A stretch of DNA of 53,498 nucleotides from an uncultured Methylococcales bacterium (lineage in GTDB: Bacteria; Pseudomonadota; Gammaproteobacteria; Methylococcales; Methylomonadaceae): contig CAIUVX010000128.1 of NCBI GenBank assembly GCA_903902705.1, positions 1 through 53,498 on the forward strand, read 5' to 3'. Below, piece after piece: positions 1-7,354 of this stretch. The position numbers and the translations under genes were made by a program. Position 1 is the first letter of the stretch, and every line of letters begins with the position of its first letter. The notes beneath the pieces are model-generated. The model did not search any database, had not been told where the DNA came from, and saw nothing but the letters and a program-made list of their open reading frames with translations.

Positions 1-1
1 C

Positions 2-139
2 ATTAAAGCCCAATACCAACGCTTAACCAGCAAAGGCAAAAGCAAGATGTCCGCACTCGGCGCAGCCATGCGAAAACTGGTACAGATTTGCTTTGGTGTT
101 CTAAAACACCAGAAAACCTATCAACCACAAACGACTTAA
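2..139 (+). pseudogene. IS110-family transposase, C-terminal end (enters from outside the window)
   Basis: The frame is open from the window edge to a TAA at 137-139 and gives 45 residues. These include SALGAAMRKLVQICFGVLK, the conserved C-terminal block of IS110/IS1111-type DEDD transposases. Only the tail is visible, so I cannot tell whether the element is intact upstream. Sequence just downstream (about 140-180, ending near GGTATCTAC) resembles the usual right end of such elements, but no inverted repeat can be paired from here. Confidence 0.75.
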
Positions 140-259
140 AAATCGCTTGCGATCGATTTGGAGAGATGGTATCTACAAAACTATTTCGGAGAATTCATGA
201 TTATTGTTATCGAAATAGGCTTGATTTTGAACAGAGTATCTACGCGCTGGATTGTAAGG

Positions 260-715
260 TTAGACTCGTAACTCGTTTTCATAATTTAAATCTTTGATGT
301 CTGGATATAGCTCTTTCAGTTGGCTTGCCACTATTTGACTTACATTGATAAATAGCGTGCATGTGCTATCCCAACATACAATTTCAACTTCGGCTCTCAC
401 ATCCTGTGGGCTAGGTTGCCTGACCCAATAATTTTTATTGCTAGCATACGGCATTTCTTTTGGCATATTGCTTGGTTTTTCTTTGTAACCAGACAAGACA
501 GCCCAGATAAACTGTATTTTGTTATTGTTGACAATTTCACTTAATGACTGACCATTGATAAGTGCGCCCTCGCAAAGCTTTGAATCCTTGCTAGAATTGT
601 ATTTTAGATCTGAAATAAGCCAATACAAATCTCTGAACTCGGATATTTTATGAAATACAGTGTCAAGATATGTGTAGTAGTCCACATGGTTTGATTTCTC
701 AACAATTAGATTCAA
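260..715 (-). CDS. hypothetical protein, 151 aa
   Basis: This is a single open frame of 151 residues with an ordinary soluble composition: no signal peptide, no transmembrane segment and no motif that I recognise. It is rich in Asn, Tyr and Asp and contains KNYWVRQPSPQDVRAEVEIV followed by a beta-strand-like region near residues 105-130. It lies next to a transposase tail and has no co-directional partner close by, so it could be an accessory gene such as a small toxin or immunity protein. That is only a guess from position and size. The reading frame itself looks genuine because no better frame covers the interval. Confidence 0.55.
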   Translation of the reverse strand: MNLIVEKSNHVDYYTYLDTVFHKISEFRDLYWLISDLKYNSSKDSKLCEGALINGQSLSEIVNNNKIQFIWAVLSGYKEKPSNMPKEMPYASNKNYWVRQPSPQDVRAEVEIVCWDSTCTLFINVSQIVASQLKELYPDIKDLNYENELRV

Positions 716-833
716 GTAAATGTCCTAAGGCTAACGCCAATTAGATATCCTAAATCGACGTAAAATATTACGTCTTTTAGTACTTTAATATTAAACATTT
801 CGTTAACGCAATAAGGTGCGCTAATTCATAGGA

Positions 834-887
834 TGTACTGAGGTACGAAGCGCATCGGCGTAGAAACGTGATGCTCACGTCTCTACG
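834..887. repeat. short palindromic (REP-like) element
   Basis: A nearly perfect inverted repeat at 859-887 pairs CGTAGA-A-ACGTGA with TCACGT-C-TCTACG around a TGC loop, with one internal mismatch. It is preceded by TAGGATGTACTGAGGTACGA (834-853). The TAGGATG lead-in resembles the start of the palindromes at 5857-5927 and 52250-52290. It sits between two minus-strand genes and has no T-run, so it is probably a dispersed repeat and not a dedicated terminator. Confidence 0.6.
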
Positions 888-898
888 AATTTATTACA

Positions 899-1198
899 TC
901 ACTTAGTTGCTTCATATTCAATAATCGCACCCACTTTAAAAATCCCATTTTCTTGGGTATCAATTCTAACAATCTTAATCATAAAGGTAGTTGAAAACCA
1001 GATAGGTGGTTGAATCACTTGAACCTCTACCTCTTCACCGATTTGCAGCAGATATTGGCTATAAAATGACACCCCGTTACCGCTTAAATCGATACAATCC
1101 ACCTCGTAAAATTCATCAGAATCAAGACTCCTAAGGCGTAATTCACAGCTTATGTTGATTCTTTTTTCACAGCGTTTTTCAGTAATGTCATTCATCAA
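899..1198 (-). CDS. PilZ-domain protein (c-di-GMP receptor type)
   Basis: The 99-residue protein consists of one PilZ domain. The RxxxR motif (R9-R13) and the DxSxxG motif (D37, S39, G42) that bind cyclic di-GMP are both visible, followed by the beta-barrel strands expected of the family. It has no second domain, so it would act as a stand-alone adaptor that transmits c-di-GMP levels to a partner, often in motility or exopolysaccharide export. The gene starts inside the end of the small upstream gene (11-nt overlap), which suggests translational coupling. Which process it controls cannot be read from the window. Confidence 0.85.
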   Translation of the reverse strand: MMNDITEKRCEKRINISCELRLRSLDSDEFYEVDCIDLSGNGVSFYSQYLLQIGEEVEVQVIQPPIWFSTTFMIKIVRIDTQENGIFKVGAIIEYEATK

Positions 1199-1364
1199 TT
1201 TTATATCCAGTAGAAAGGTGGGGGTCTGATTTTTCCTGCGGGTCAGACAAGGTTTTATTTCCCTTTAGGTAAGTTAGTGTTTCAATTATAAAAACAACTC
1301 CCTCATCAATATTAACAATACTCACGTCGCCGTACATAGTATTTTCAATAATCGCTTTAGCCAT
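1188..1364 (-). CDS. small hypothetical protein coupled to comF and the PilZ gene
   Basis: This frame overlaps both neighbours: its probable ATG at 1364 sits just downstream of the comF stop, and its end overlaps the PilZ start. An in-frame upstream ATG at 1397 would push the start into comF, so 1364 is preferred. The 58-residue product has a hydrophobic middle (VVFIIETLTYL) but is too short to classify. Its last codons come from an imperfect inverted repeat (GTCTGA/TCAGAC, about 1227-1249), which suggests that the original C-terminus was altered by a repeat. Confidence 0.45.
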   Translation of the reverse strand: MAKAIIENTMYGDVSIVNIDEGVVFIIETLTYLKGNKTLSDPQEKSDPHLSTGYKIDE

Positions 1365-1372
1365 TATAACCT

Positions 1373-2074
1373 TCAACTGGCTCTCGCACACACCCATACA
1401 TCGACACGCGCTACCCCTGCTTTTTTTAACACCACTGCCAATTCATGCACGGTTGATCCTGTGGTCATAACATCATCAACGATGGCAATGTGACTTACCT
1501 GAATTGGTTTCACAATGGAGAACGCATTTTTCATATTACTGCGCCGTTGTTTGGCGGTAAGCTGGGTTTGATGCGGAGTGTCACGGTGGCGAATACAGGA
1601 ATGTACGTCAACGGGAAGTTGTAATGCCTTGCCCGCCGCTCTGGCTATTTCAATGGATTGATTAAAGCCACGTTGTCGATAACGGGCTTTGTGTAGTGGC
1701 ACAGGAATAAGATAATCGGGCAATTGTGGGGTTTGTTTCAATCCTTGTGCTAATAACACACCTAACAGTCGCGCATTTTTAGTGTCGGCACTAAACTTTA
1801 AGCCTGCGATTAAATGCCGCATTGCGCCATGATGAATAAAGGGAGCGTAAGTTGCATCAAAGGCTTGAGGGTGACTCAAACAACGACCGCACAAAGGCGA
1901 TAGCTGCGCGGATATTTCTAAGGGACACGCACAGTGATAACAGCATTGGCTATTTTTGGTTAACTGGATATAGCAGGGATAACACAGGTCTATACCTTGC
2001 TGACCCGCATGACCGCATAGAATGCAGGTAGGCGGCAATAAGTAATCCTGTATAATGTTAAACCAGTTGTACAC
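1373..2074 (-). CDS. comF: ComF family phosphoribosyltransferase-like protein
   Basis: The 233-residue protein has the ComF plan. An N-terminal zinc-ribbon region is rich in Cys pairs (C17/C20, C31/C34, C44/C45, C48/C50, C62/C65). A phosphoribosyltransferase fold follows, with [19 protein letters not shown] around residues 122-140 and the PRPP-binding loop [13 protein letters not shown] at 196-208. ComF proteins are needed for DNA uptake during natural transformation and interact with helicase PriA. The gene is divergent from bioB across about 108 bp, an arrangement often seen in gammaproteobacteria. Confidence 0.9.
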   Translation of the reverse strand: MYNWFNIIQDYLLPPTCILCGHAGQQGIDLCYPCYIQLTKNSQCCYHCACPLEISAQLSPLCGRCLSHPQAFDATYAPFIHHGAMRHLIAGLKFSADTKNARLLGVLLAQGLKQTPQLPDYLIPVPLHKARYRQRGFNQSIEIARAAGKALQLPVDVHSCIRHRDTPHQTQLTAKQRRSNMKNAFSIVKPIQVSHIAIVDDVMTTGSTVHELAVVLKKAGVARVDVWVCARAS

Positions 2075-2182
2075 GTTATTAATCAGTTGTGGTTGATAAA
2101 CATAGGATACACAAACCTGCGGGATTCTAAAAACGTCGCAAGTTTACCCCTAAAACTAAAATTTTGTTGGAGATTAAAACAA

Positions 2183-3154
2183 ATGTCGCAAAACCCCATA
2201 CTACGCCATGATTGGCAACTTGATGAAGTGCAAGCTTTGTACGCGCTACCGTTTAATGATTTGCTCTTTAAAGCACAAAGTATGCACCGTGTTCATTTTG
2301 ATGCTAACGAAATTCAAATCAGTAGTTTGTTAAGTATAAAAACAGGTTCATGTTCGGAAGATTGCGGCTACTGCCCACAAAGTGCGCGTTATGATAGTGA
2401 CATCACTCCCGAAGCCTTAATGCCTGTTGATAAAGTCTTGCAAGCCGCCGCAAATGCGAAAGCTCAAGGTGCGTCACGGTTTTGTATGGGGGCAGCGTGG
2501 CGTAAACCAAAAGATAAAGACATAGAGCGCGTGGTGGAAATGGTGCAAGGCGTTAAAGCAATGGGCTTAGAAACTTGCGTCACCTTGGGGATGTTGACCG
2601 ATGAGCAAACCTTGCGTTTAAAAGACGGCGGATTAGATTATTACAATCATAATCTGGATACCTCGGAAGATTATTATTCTGAAGTTATTACCACTCGTAC
2701 TTATCAAGATAGATTGGATACACTGGCACGCGTGCGTGATGCGGGGATTAATGTTTGCTGTGGTGGTATTGTCGGTATGGGTGAAACCGACGTTGACCGC
2801 GCCAAATTATTAATGGAATTGGCGTGTCTGCCGAAGCACCCAGAAAGTGTGCCGATTAATATGCTGGTGCAAGTGGAAGGTACACCATTGATGGGAACAG
2901 AAGCCCTAGACCCGATTATTTTTATTCGCACCGTTGCTGTGGCTAGAATCATGATGCCGTTGTCACGCGTACGTTTGTCGGCAGGACGCAATAATATGAG
3001 TGATGAAATGCAGGCGTTATGTTTCTTCGCAGGCGCGAACTCTATTTTTTACGGTGATAAATTATTAACCACCGATAATCCCATGACTAACCAAGATTTA
3101 TCATTGTTTGCACGCTTGGGTGTTCATGCGGGCGGTTCGAGTTACGCAGTGTGA
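2183..3154 (+). CDS. bioB: biotin synthase
   Basis: This radical-SAM enzyme inserts sulfur into dethiobiotin, the last step of biotin synthesis. The CxxxCxxC motif that binds the [4Fe-4S] cluster is C57-SED-C61-GY-C64, and the family signatures YYNHNLDTS and [10 protein letters not shown] are present. At 323 residues it has the usual length. An in-frame ATG exists at 2087, but the start at 2183 is preferred because it has a GGAG ribosome site at 2169-2172 and matches the family N-terminus. It is the first gene of a six-gene operon; its TGA overlaps the bioF ATG by one base. Confidence 0.97.
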   Translation: MSQNPILRHDWQLDEVQALYALPFNDLLFKAQSMHRVHFDANEIQISSLLSIKTGSCSEDCGYCPQSARYDSDITPEALMPVDKVLQAAANAKAQGASRFCMGAAWRKPKDKDIERVVEMVQGVKAMGLETCVTLGMLTDEQTLRLKDGGLDYYNHNLDTSEDYYSEVITTRTYQDRLDTLARVRDAGINVCCGGIVGMGETDVDRAKLLMELACLPKHPESVPINMLVQVEGTPLMGTEALDPIIFIRTVAVARIMMPLSRVRLSAGRNNMSDEMQALCFFAGANSIFYGDKLLTTDNPMTNQDLSLFARLGVHAGGSSYAV

Positions 3155-4308
3155 TGGCGGATCAATTAGCCAACAATCTGGCAGAGATTGCACAACAAGG
3201 TCTATACCGTTCTCGACGTATTATCGAATCACCGCAAGGGATTAATTTACAATTCAACGGTAGGAGCATCATCAACTTTTGCAGTAATGATTATTTAGGT
3301 TTAGCTCATCATTCTGACGTTATTCAAGCGTTTAAATCGGCAGCAGATGATTATGGCGTTGGCAGTGGTTCAGCGCATTTAGTTTCTGGGCATAGCATGG
3401 CACATCATGCCTTGGAAGAAGAATTAGCGGCGTTTACTGGGCGTGACAGAGCGTTATTATTTTCTACAGGTTACATGGCAAATATGGGGGTTATTTCTGC
3501 CTTAGTCGGGCGTAATGATGCGGTGTTTCAAGACCGTTTGAATCATTCCTCCTTATTAGACGGGGCGTTATTATCGGGCGCACGGCTTAAGCGTTATGCT
3601 CATGCTGATACTGAACATCTTGACGCATTAATTACTGAGAGTAAGGCAAGAAAACTGATAGTTACCGACGGAGTATTTAGCATGGATGGTGATTTTGCCC
3701 CGTTACCCACATTAGTTCAGACAGCAAAAACTAACGGTGCTTGGTTAATGGTGGATGATGCCCACGGTTTAGGCGTGGTAGGACAACAAGGTGGCGGGGT
3801 ATTAGCGCATTATAGTCTGACGCAAGAGGATGTTCCTATTCTAATGGGAACTTTAGGCAAGGGACTCGGTACATTTGGCGCGTTTATCGCGGGTTCTGAA
3901 GTTCTTATCGAAACCCTGATTCAAAAAGCCAGAACCTATATTTATACCACAGCTTTACCTGCCGCCGTTGCTGAGGCGACACGCGCCAGTTTAAAACTGG
4001 TGATTGCCGATGATTGGCGTAGAGACAAGCTTACTCAGTTATCTGAACGTTTTACATCAGGTGCTGAGCAACTTGGTTTATCCCTATGTGCATCCAATAG
4101 TGCGATTCATCCGCTAATTATCGGTGATAGTCAACAAGCTGTTACTATTAGTAATGCGTTGTTTGAACAAGGATTTTTAGTCATCGCAATTCGTCCACCT
4201 ACTGTGCCACAAGGTAGCGCGAGATTGCGGATTACCTTGTCTGCTCTGCATGAAGAGCAACATATAGACCGTTTGCTGGATGCACTCGACAAAGCCTATA
4301 AATTATGA
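3154..4308 (+). CDS. bioF: 8-amino-7-oxononanoate synthase
   Basis: BioF condenses pimeloyl-ACP with alanine in a PLP-dependent reaction. The PLP lysine is K236 in LMGTLGKGLGTFG, and the cofactor-binding DDAHGLG and substrate-site SGSAHLVSGH blocks are present. Length is 384 residues, matching the family. The ATG at 3154 shares its first base with the bioB stop (TGATG); a GTG one codon earlier is less likely. Its own end overlaps the next gene by four bases (ATGA), so the operon is translationally coupled. Confidence 0.96.
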   Translation: MADQLANNLAEIAQQGLYRSRRIIESPQGINLQFNGRSIINFCSNDYLGLAHHSDVIQAFKSAADDYGVGSGSAHLVSGHSMAHHALEEELAAFTGRDRALLFSTGYMANMGVISALVGRNDAVFQDRLNHSSLLDGALLSGARLKRYAHADTEHLDALITESKARKLIVTDGVFSMDGDFAPLPTLVQTAKTNGAWLMVDDAHGLGVVGQQGGGVLAHYSLTQEDVPILMGTLGKGLGTFGAFIAGSEVLIETLIQKARTYIYTTALPAAVAEATRASLKLVIADDWRRDKLTQLSERFTSGAEQLGLSLCASNSAIHPLIIGDSQQAVTISNALFEQGFLVIAIRPPTVPQGSARLRITLSALHEEQHIDRLLDALDKAYKL

Positions 4309-4838
4309 ATATTTTTTACCTGCACACTGATCCCACGTTGTGCGCCCAGCAACATGTCAATAAGCATGTGGTTAAAATGATAGTGGAATACGCACAATTA
4401 TTATCGACTGCACATCGCTTACTGGACGGCGTGGAAACCTTGGGTGTTAGCGCGGCAGGGCGATCTGTTAAACGTTGGCAACTACCCGATGAACGTGATG
4501 GTTTGCTGTATCACGCCACGCATAATCAACATCCATCGGCATTGTGGACTCGCGCCAGTGCAGAAAATTACCAATGGTTGTATTGCTTATTTGTTGCAGT
4601 GTTGACTGAATATAGCTTTCGCTACGACAAAGTACACGCTACCGCAAGACTCATTCAGCCATTACAGTCTTCTCCTAACTATATTGCTCTGCAAGACTTT
4701 ACCGAACCCACGCCTGCAATGCCCGATGACTATAAAGTTGCAGATGATGTGGTGCAGTCATATCGTAACTATTATCAAGGTTCTAAAAGCCATTTATTTG
4801 CGTGGAAAAACAGAGCTGTTCCTGATTGGATAGCCTAA
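4305..4838 (+). CDS. conserved protein of unknown function inside the biotin operon
   Basis: The 177-residue protein sits between bioF (4-nt overlap) and bioH (1-nt overlap), so it is part of the same transcript. It is rich in His, Trp and Tyr: an N-terminal HVNKHVVKMIVEYAQLLSTAH helix, a middle block HNQHPSALWTRASAENYQWL, and a C-terminal block DDVVQSYRNYYQGSKSHLFA ending in WKNRAVPDW. From memory this pattern matches a small family common in phages and some bacteria, sometimes labelled a pyrimidine-dimer glycosylase, but I see no support for that chemistry. No role in biotin synthesis is established. The frame is certainly coding; its function is open. Confidence 0.85.
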   Translation: MNIFYLHTDPTLCAQQHVNKHVVKMIVEYAQLLSTAHRLLDGVETLGVSAAGRSVKRWQLPDERDGLLYHATHNQHPSALWTRASAENYQWLYCLFVAVLTEYSFRYDKVHATARLIQPLQSSPNYIALQDFTEPTPAMPDDYKVADDVVQSYRNYYQGSKSHLFAWKNRAVPDWIA

Positions 4839-5617
4839 TGCCTAAGCTCTACTCAGAAACTTACGGTTCAGGTAAGCCGATTACTTTGGTACACGGTTGG
4901 GCTATGCACAGCGGTATTTGGCGTGATTTTGCCCAGTCTTTAGCAGAACATTATCAAGTCACTTGTATTGATTTACCTGCACATGGTCGCAGTGACAGGC
5001 TAGACCAGTTCAACCTAGAAAATGTCAGTGACGCGCTGATCAACGCACTACCTGAAACACCCAGTTGCTGGCTAGGTTGGTCATTAGGTGCAACTATCGT
5101 ACTGGACATCGCTCACCGCTATCCTGAACGCGTCAACTCCCTGATTCTAGTGGCGGGTAATCCTTTATTTGTTGGATCAGAACACTGGGCAGGTGTTAAA
5201 TCCAGTGTACTTGATAATTTTGCCACTAGCTTAACGGCTGATTGCCAAGCGACGTTATTGCGTTTTCTCGCTTTACAAGTCAACGGTTTACCCAACAGCA
5301 AACAGCTATTAAAAGAACTAAAAGCCGCTGTTATGGAATGTCCGCCGCCTGATAATGATAGCTTGCAAGGTGGTTTAGAGATACTCAAACACACTGATTT
5401 AAGAGCCGTGTTAGCCCAACTTAACATTCCTGTGTCGGTTATTTTAGGCGATAAAGATACCTTGGTACCTGTGGCTGTTGGTCAACAAATGCAGCAGTTA
5501 TTAACTCAATTGGAACTAACGATACTCAACGGCGCAGGTCATGTAGCGTTTTTATCGCACGCTCAACAACTACAAACATTGATTTGCCGTCTTATGGATA
5601 ATCATGCCACTAGATAA
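4838..5617 (+). CDS. bioH: pimeloyl-ACP methyl ester carboxylesterase
   Basis: BioH hydrolyses the methyl ester of pimeloyl-ACP and so ends the disguised fatty-acid elongation opened by BioC. This 259-residue alpha/beta hydrolase has the nucleophile elbow GWSLG with Ser82, the acid Asp207 in LGDKDTLVP and His235 in GAGHVAFLSH. The spacing of the triad is the same as in the E. coli enzyme as I recall it (82/207/235). The start at 4838 overlaps the preceding TAA by one base and gives the family N-terminus; an ATG at 4826 would add only four residues. The last 14 bases overlap bioC. Confidence 0.95.
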   Translation: MPKLYSETYGSGKPITLVHGWAMHSGIWRDFAQSLAEHYQVTCIDLPAHGRSDRLDQFNLENVSDALINALPETPSCWLGWSLGATIVLDIAHRYPERVNSLILVAGNPLFVGSEHWAGVKSSVLDNFATSLTADCQATLLRFLALQVNGLPNSKQLLKELKAAVMECPPPDNDSLQGGLEILKHTDLRAVLAQLNIPVSVILGDKDTLVPVAVGQQMQQLLTQLELTILNGAGHVAFLSHAQQLQTLICRLMDNHATR

Positions 5618-6425
5618 AACCAAAATTCGACAGGCATTTTCTGCCGCTTCCACAACTTATGACAGTGTTGCCGTTTTACAAAGAACTGTCGGTTACGCAT
5701 TATTAAACAAAGTTGACAATGATATAACAGGAACATTGCTAGACATCGGTTGTGGCACAGGCTTTTTAACCGCTGAATTATCGCGCTTTAATCCAGAGCT
5801 ACTTATCGCTTTGGATATTGCCTTGCCGATGTTACACGCAACGCGCAACAAGTTTGTAGGACGGGTAGAGCAACGCGAACCCCATCGTTTACATGATGGG
5901 TTTCGGCTATCGCCTCTACCCATCCTATTGTGTGCCGATGCTGAGTATTGTCCACTTATGAATGACAGCGTTAATCATGTATTCTCCAATCTTGCCTTGC
6001 AATGGTGCAGTAATCTTGAAGCGGTATTTACCGACATAAAGCGGCTATTAAAACCCAATGGGCAACTGATTTTTTCCACTTTTGCCCCGCACACCTTACA
6101 AGAACTCAAAGCAGCATGGGCGAGTGCCGATGATTATGCGCACGTTAATGACTTCTATGATGAAGCACAACTGTCACAGTTTCTACAAAATGCGGGCTTT
6201 GAAAATATTGACATCACCCGAACTTTATACACACCGCACTACGAATCCGTTTTAGCACTGATGCAGGAATTAAAACAAATAGGCGCACATAATGTACGCG
6301 CCGAGCGCAATAAACATTGCACCAGCAAAACTGCTATGCGGCGTATGATTGCCGCTTATGAACACCATCGTGTGAATGGCAAAATCCCCGCGAGTTTTGA
6401 TGTCTTTATGGTGATTGCACGCTAA
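5604..6425 (+). CDS. bioC: malonyl-ACP O-methyltransferase with an in-frame repeat-derived insert
   Basis: BioC methylates malonyl-ACP to start pimelate synthesis. The N-terminal KTKIRQAFSAASTTYD block and the SAM-binding LLDIGCGTGFLTAEL (about residues 47-61) are clear, as are SNLALQWC and the C-terminal family blocks. At 273 residues it is about 22 longer than the E. coli protein. The extra residues (about 85-108) are encoded exactly by a 71-bp palindromic repeat at 5857-5927, lying between the second strand of the Rossmann fold (ALDIALPML) and CADAEYCPL. The frame is kept, so the protein may still work, with an Arg-rich surface loop. Confidence 0.93.
   Translation: MPLDKTKIRQAFSAASTTYDSVAVLQRTVGYALLNKVDNDITGTLLDIGCGTGFLTAELSRFNPELLIALDIALPMLHATRNKFVGRVEQREPHRLHDGFRLSPLPILLCADAEYCPLMNDSVNHVFSNLALQWCSNLEAVFTDIKRLLKPNGQLIFSTFAPHTLQELKAAWASADDYAHVNDFYDEAQLSQFLQNAGFENIDITRTLYTPHYESVLALMQELKQIGAHNVRAERNKHCTSKTAMRRMIAAYEHHRVNGKIPASFDVFMVIAR
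5857..5927. repeat. REP/MITE-like palindrome inserted in bioC
   Basis: The outer arms TAGGAcGGGTAGAG and CTCTACCCaTCCTA pair with one mismatch, and the inner arms CCCATC and GATGGG flank a short GTTTACAT loop. The whole element lies within the bioC frame. A degenerate relative occurs at 52250-52290 in the obgE/rpmA gap, and a diverged lead-in at 834. The element has no frame of its own and looks like a dispersed non-autonomous repeat. Confidence 0.85.
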
Positions 6426-7087
6426 TGGAAAACGCATATTTTATTACGGGTACAGATACCAATGTCGGCAAAACATGGGCAACACTGGCACTCATGCACG
6501 CCATTAAACAACAAGGCAAAACCGTTGTCGGCATGAAACCAGTTGCTTCTGGATGCACATTGCACCAAGGACATTTGCAAAATGAAGATGCCTTATTGCT
6601 ACAGGCTCATGGGTCAATTCAAGTTGATTATGCGTTAGTCAATCCTTACGCCTACTTACAACCTGTTTCACCACACATTGCAGGCATAGATAATCCCGTA
6701 AACCTAGACAAAGTATTGGCTAATTTTACCGCGTTAAAAGCCTTGGCTGATATTGTCTTAGTCGAAGGCGTTGGCGGTTGGTACGCGCCCATCAATGACC
6801 AGCAAGCAGTCAGTGATTTAGCACAATGCTTGGCATTACCTGTGATACTGGTTGTTGGAATACGTTTAGGTTGTATCAATCATGCCAGATTAACTCATGA
6901 AGCAATTTTTGCCTCAGGCTTGGCTTGTGCAGGATGGTTAGCCCTATGTAATGATCCTACTATGCTAAAACGCGATGAAAATATTGCGACCCTAAAAAAG
7001 CTATTGAATACGCCTTTGTTAGGCGTACTACCTTATCAAGAGTGTGCGGACTTTGATTTGTTGGCGCGGCAACTATCATTGAACTGA
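6425..7087 (+). CDS. bioD: dethiobiotin synthetase
   Basis: BioD closes the ureido ring of biotin by ATP-dependent carboxylation of 7,8-diaminopelargonate. The P-loop GTDTNVGKT occupies residues 9-17, followed by the conserved K/P block MKPVASGC and the switch-like VEGVGGWYAP. Its 220 residues are typical. The ATG overlaps the bioC stop by one base (TAATG). It ends the operon. bioA (DAPA aminotransferase) is not in this window and must lie elsewhere. Confidence 0.96.
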   Translation: MENAYFITGTDTNVGKTWATLALMHAIKQQGKTVVGMKPVASGCTLHQGHLQNEDALLLQAHGSIQVDYALVNPYAYLQPVSPHIAGIDNPVNLDKVLANFTALKALADIVLVEGVGGWYAPINDQQAVSDLAQCLALPVILVVGIRLGCINHARLTHEAIFASGLACAGWLALCNDPTMLKRDENIATLKKLLNTPLLGVLPYQECADFDLLARQLSLN

Positions 7088-7354
7088 TCGCTTGGGACAA
7101 GTCAACAAAATAGCGATACACAGTTACGGTAGGGTGATTTTTTACGACACTGTCAAGCAAGTTCGATAAACGTAAATCTTTTGTTGATTGAACAAGCGAA
7201 TCTAGGATTATTAGCTGGTTTACTGCTATATTTCGGTGGTGGATTAAATCTGTTCAAGTATAACTGCCAGTCCTTTAAAGGACTGGTAGTTATTAATATC
7301 GCTATAACAGGTTTAACCCACTACCCATTTTCTTTTCACTAAACAACAAGACGG
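7088..7354. other. intergenic region after the biotin operon
   Basis: No gene is supported here. Positions 7178-7260 translate into a short hydrophobic stretch (LGLLAGLLLYFGGGLN) without a start or ribosome site, possibly a decayed gene piece. The 3' part is occupied by the palindromic repeat at 7261-7326. No clear terminator for bioD was seen. Confidence 0.5.
7261..7326 (+). repeat. palindrome-plus-tail repeat, copy 1
   Basis: ACTGCCAGTCC-TTTAA-GGACTGGTAGT forms a strong hairpin, followed by a conserved tail TATCGCTATAACAGGTTTAA and then CCCACTACCC. The same hairpin plus tail occurs at 9295-9360 and 12293-12359 in this orientation and at 50873-50941 in the opposite one. It ends about 30 bp before the start of the next gene. 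Confidence 0.85.

Noticed and set aside
88-297. 69-codon open frame overlapping the transposase tail
   Set aside because: It is out of frame with the recognisable IS110 tail, has no ribosome site and no family resemblance.
2075-2182. possible BirA operator between comF and bioB
   Set aside because: AACCA/TGGTT arms and repeated CAGTTGT are present, but they do not form the expected TTGTAAACC/GGTTTACAA dyad.
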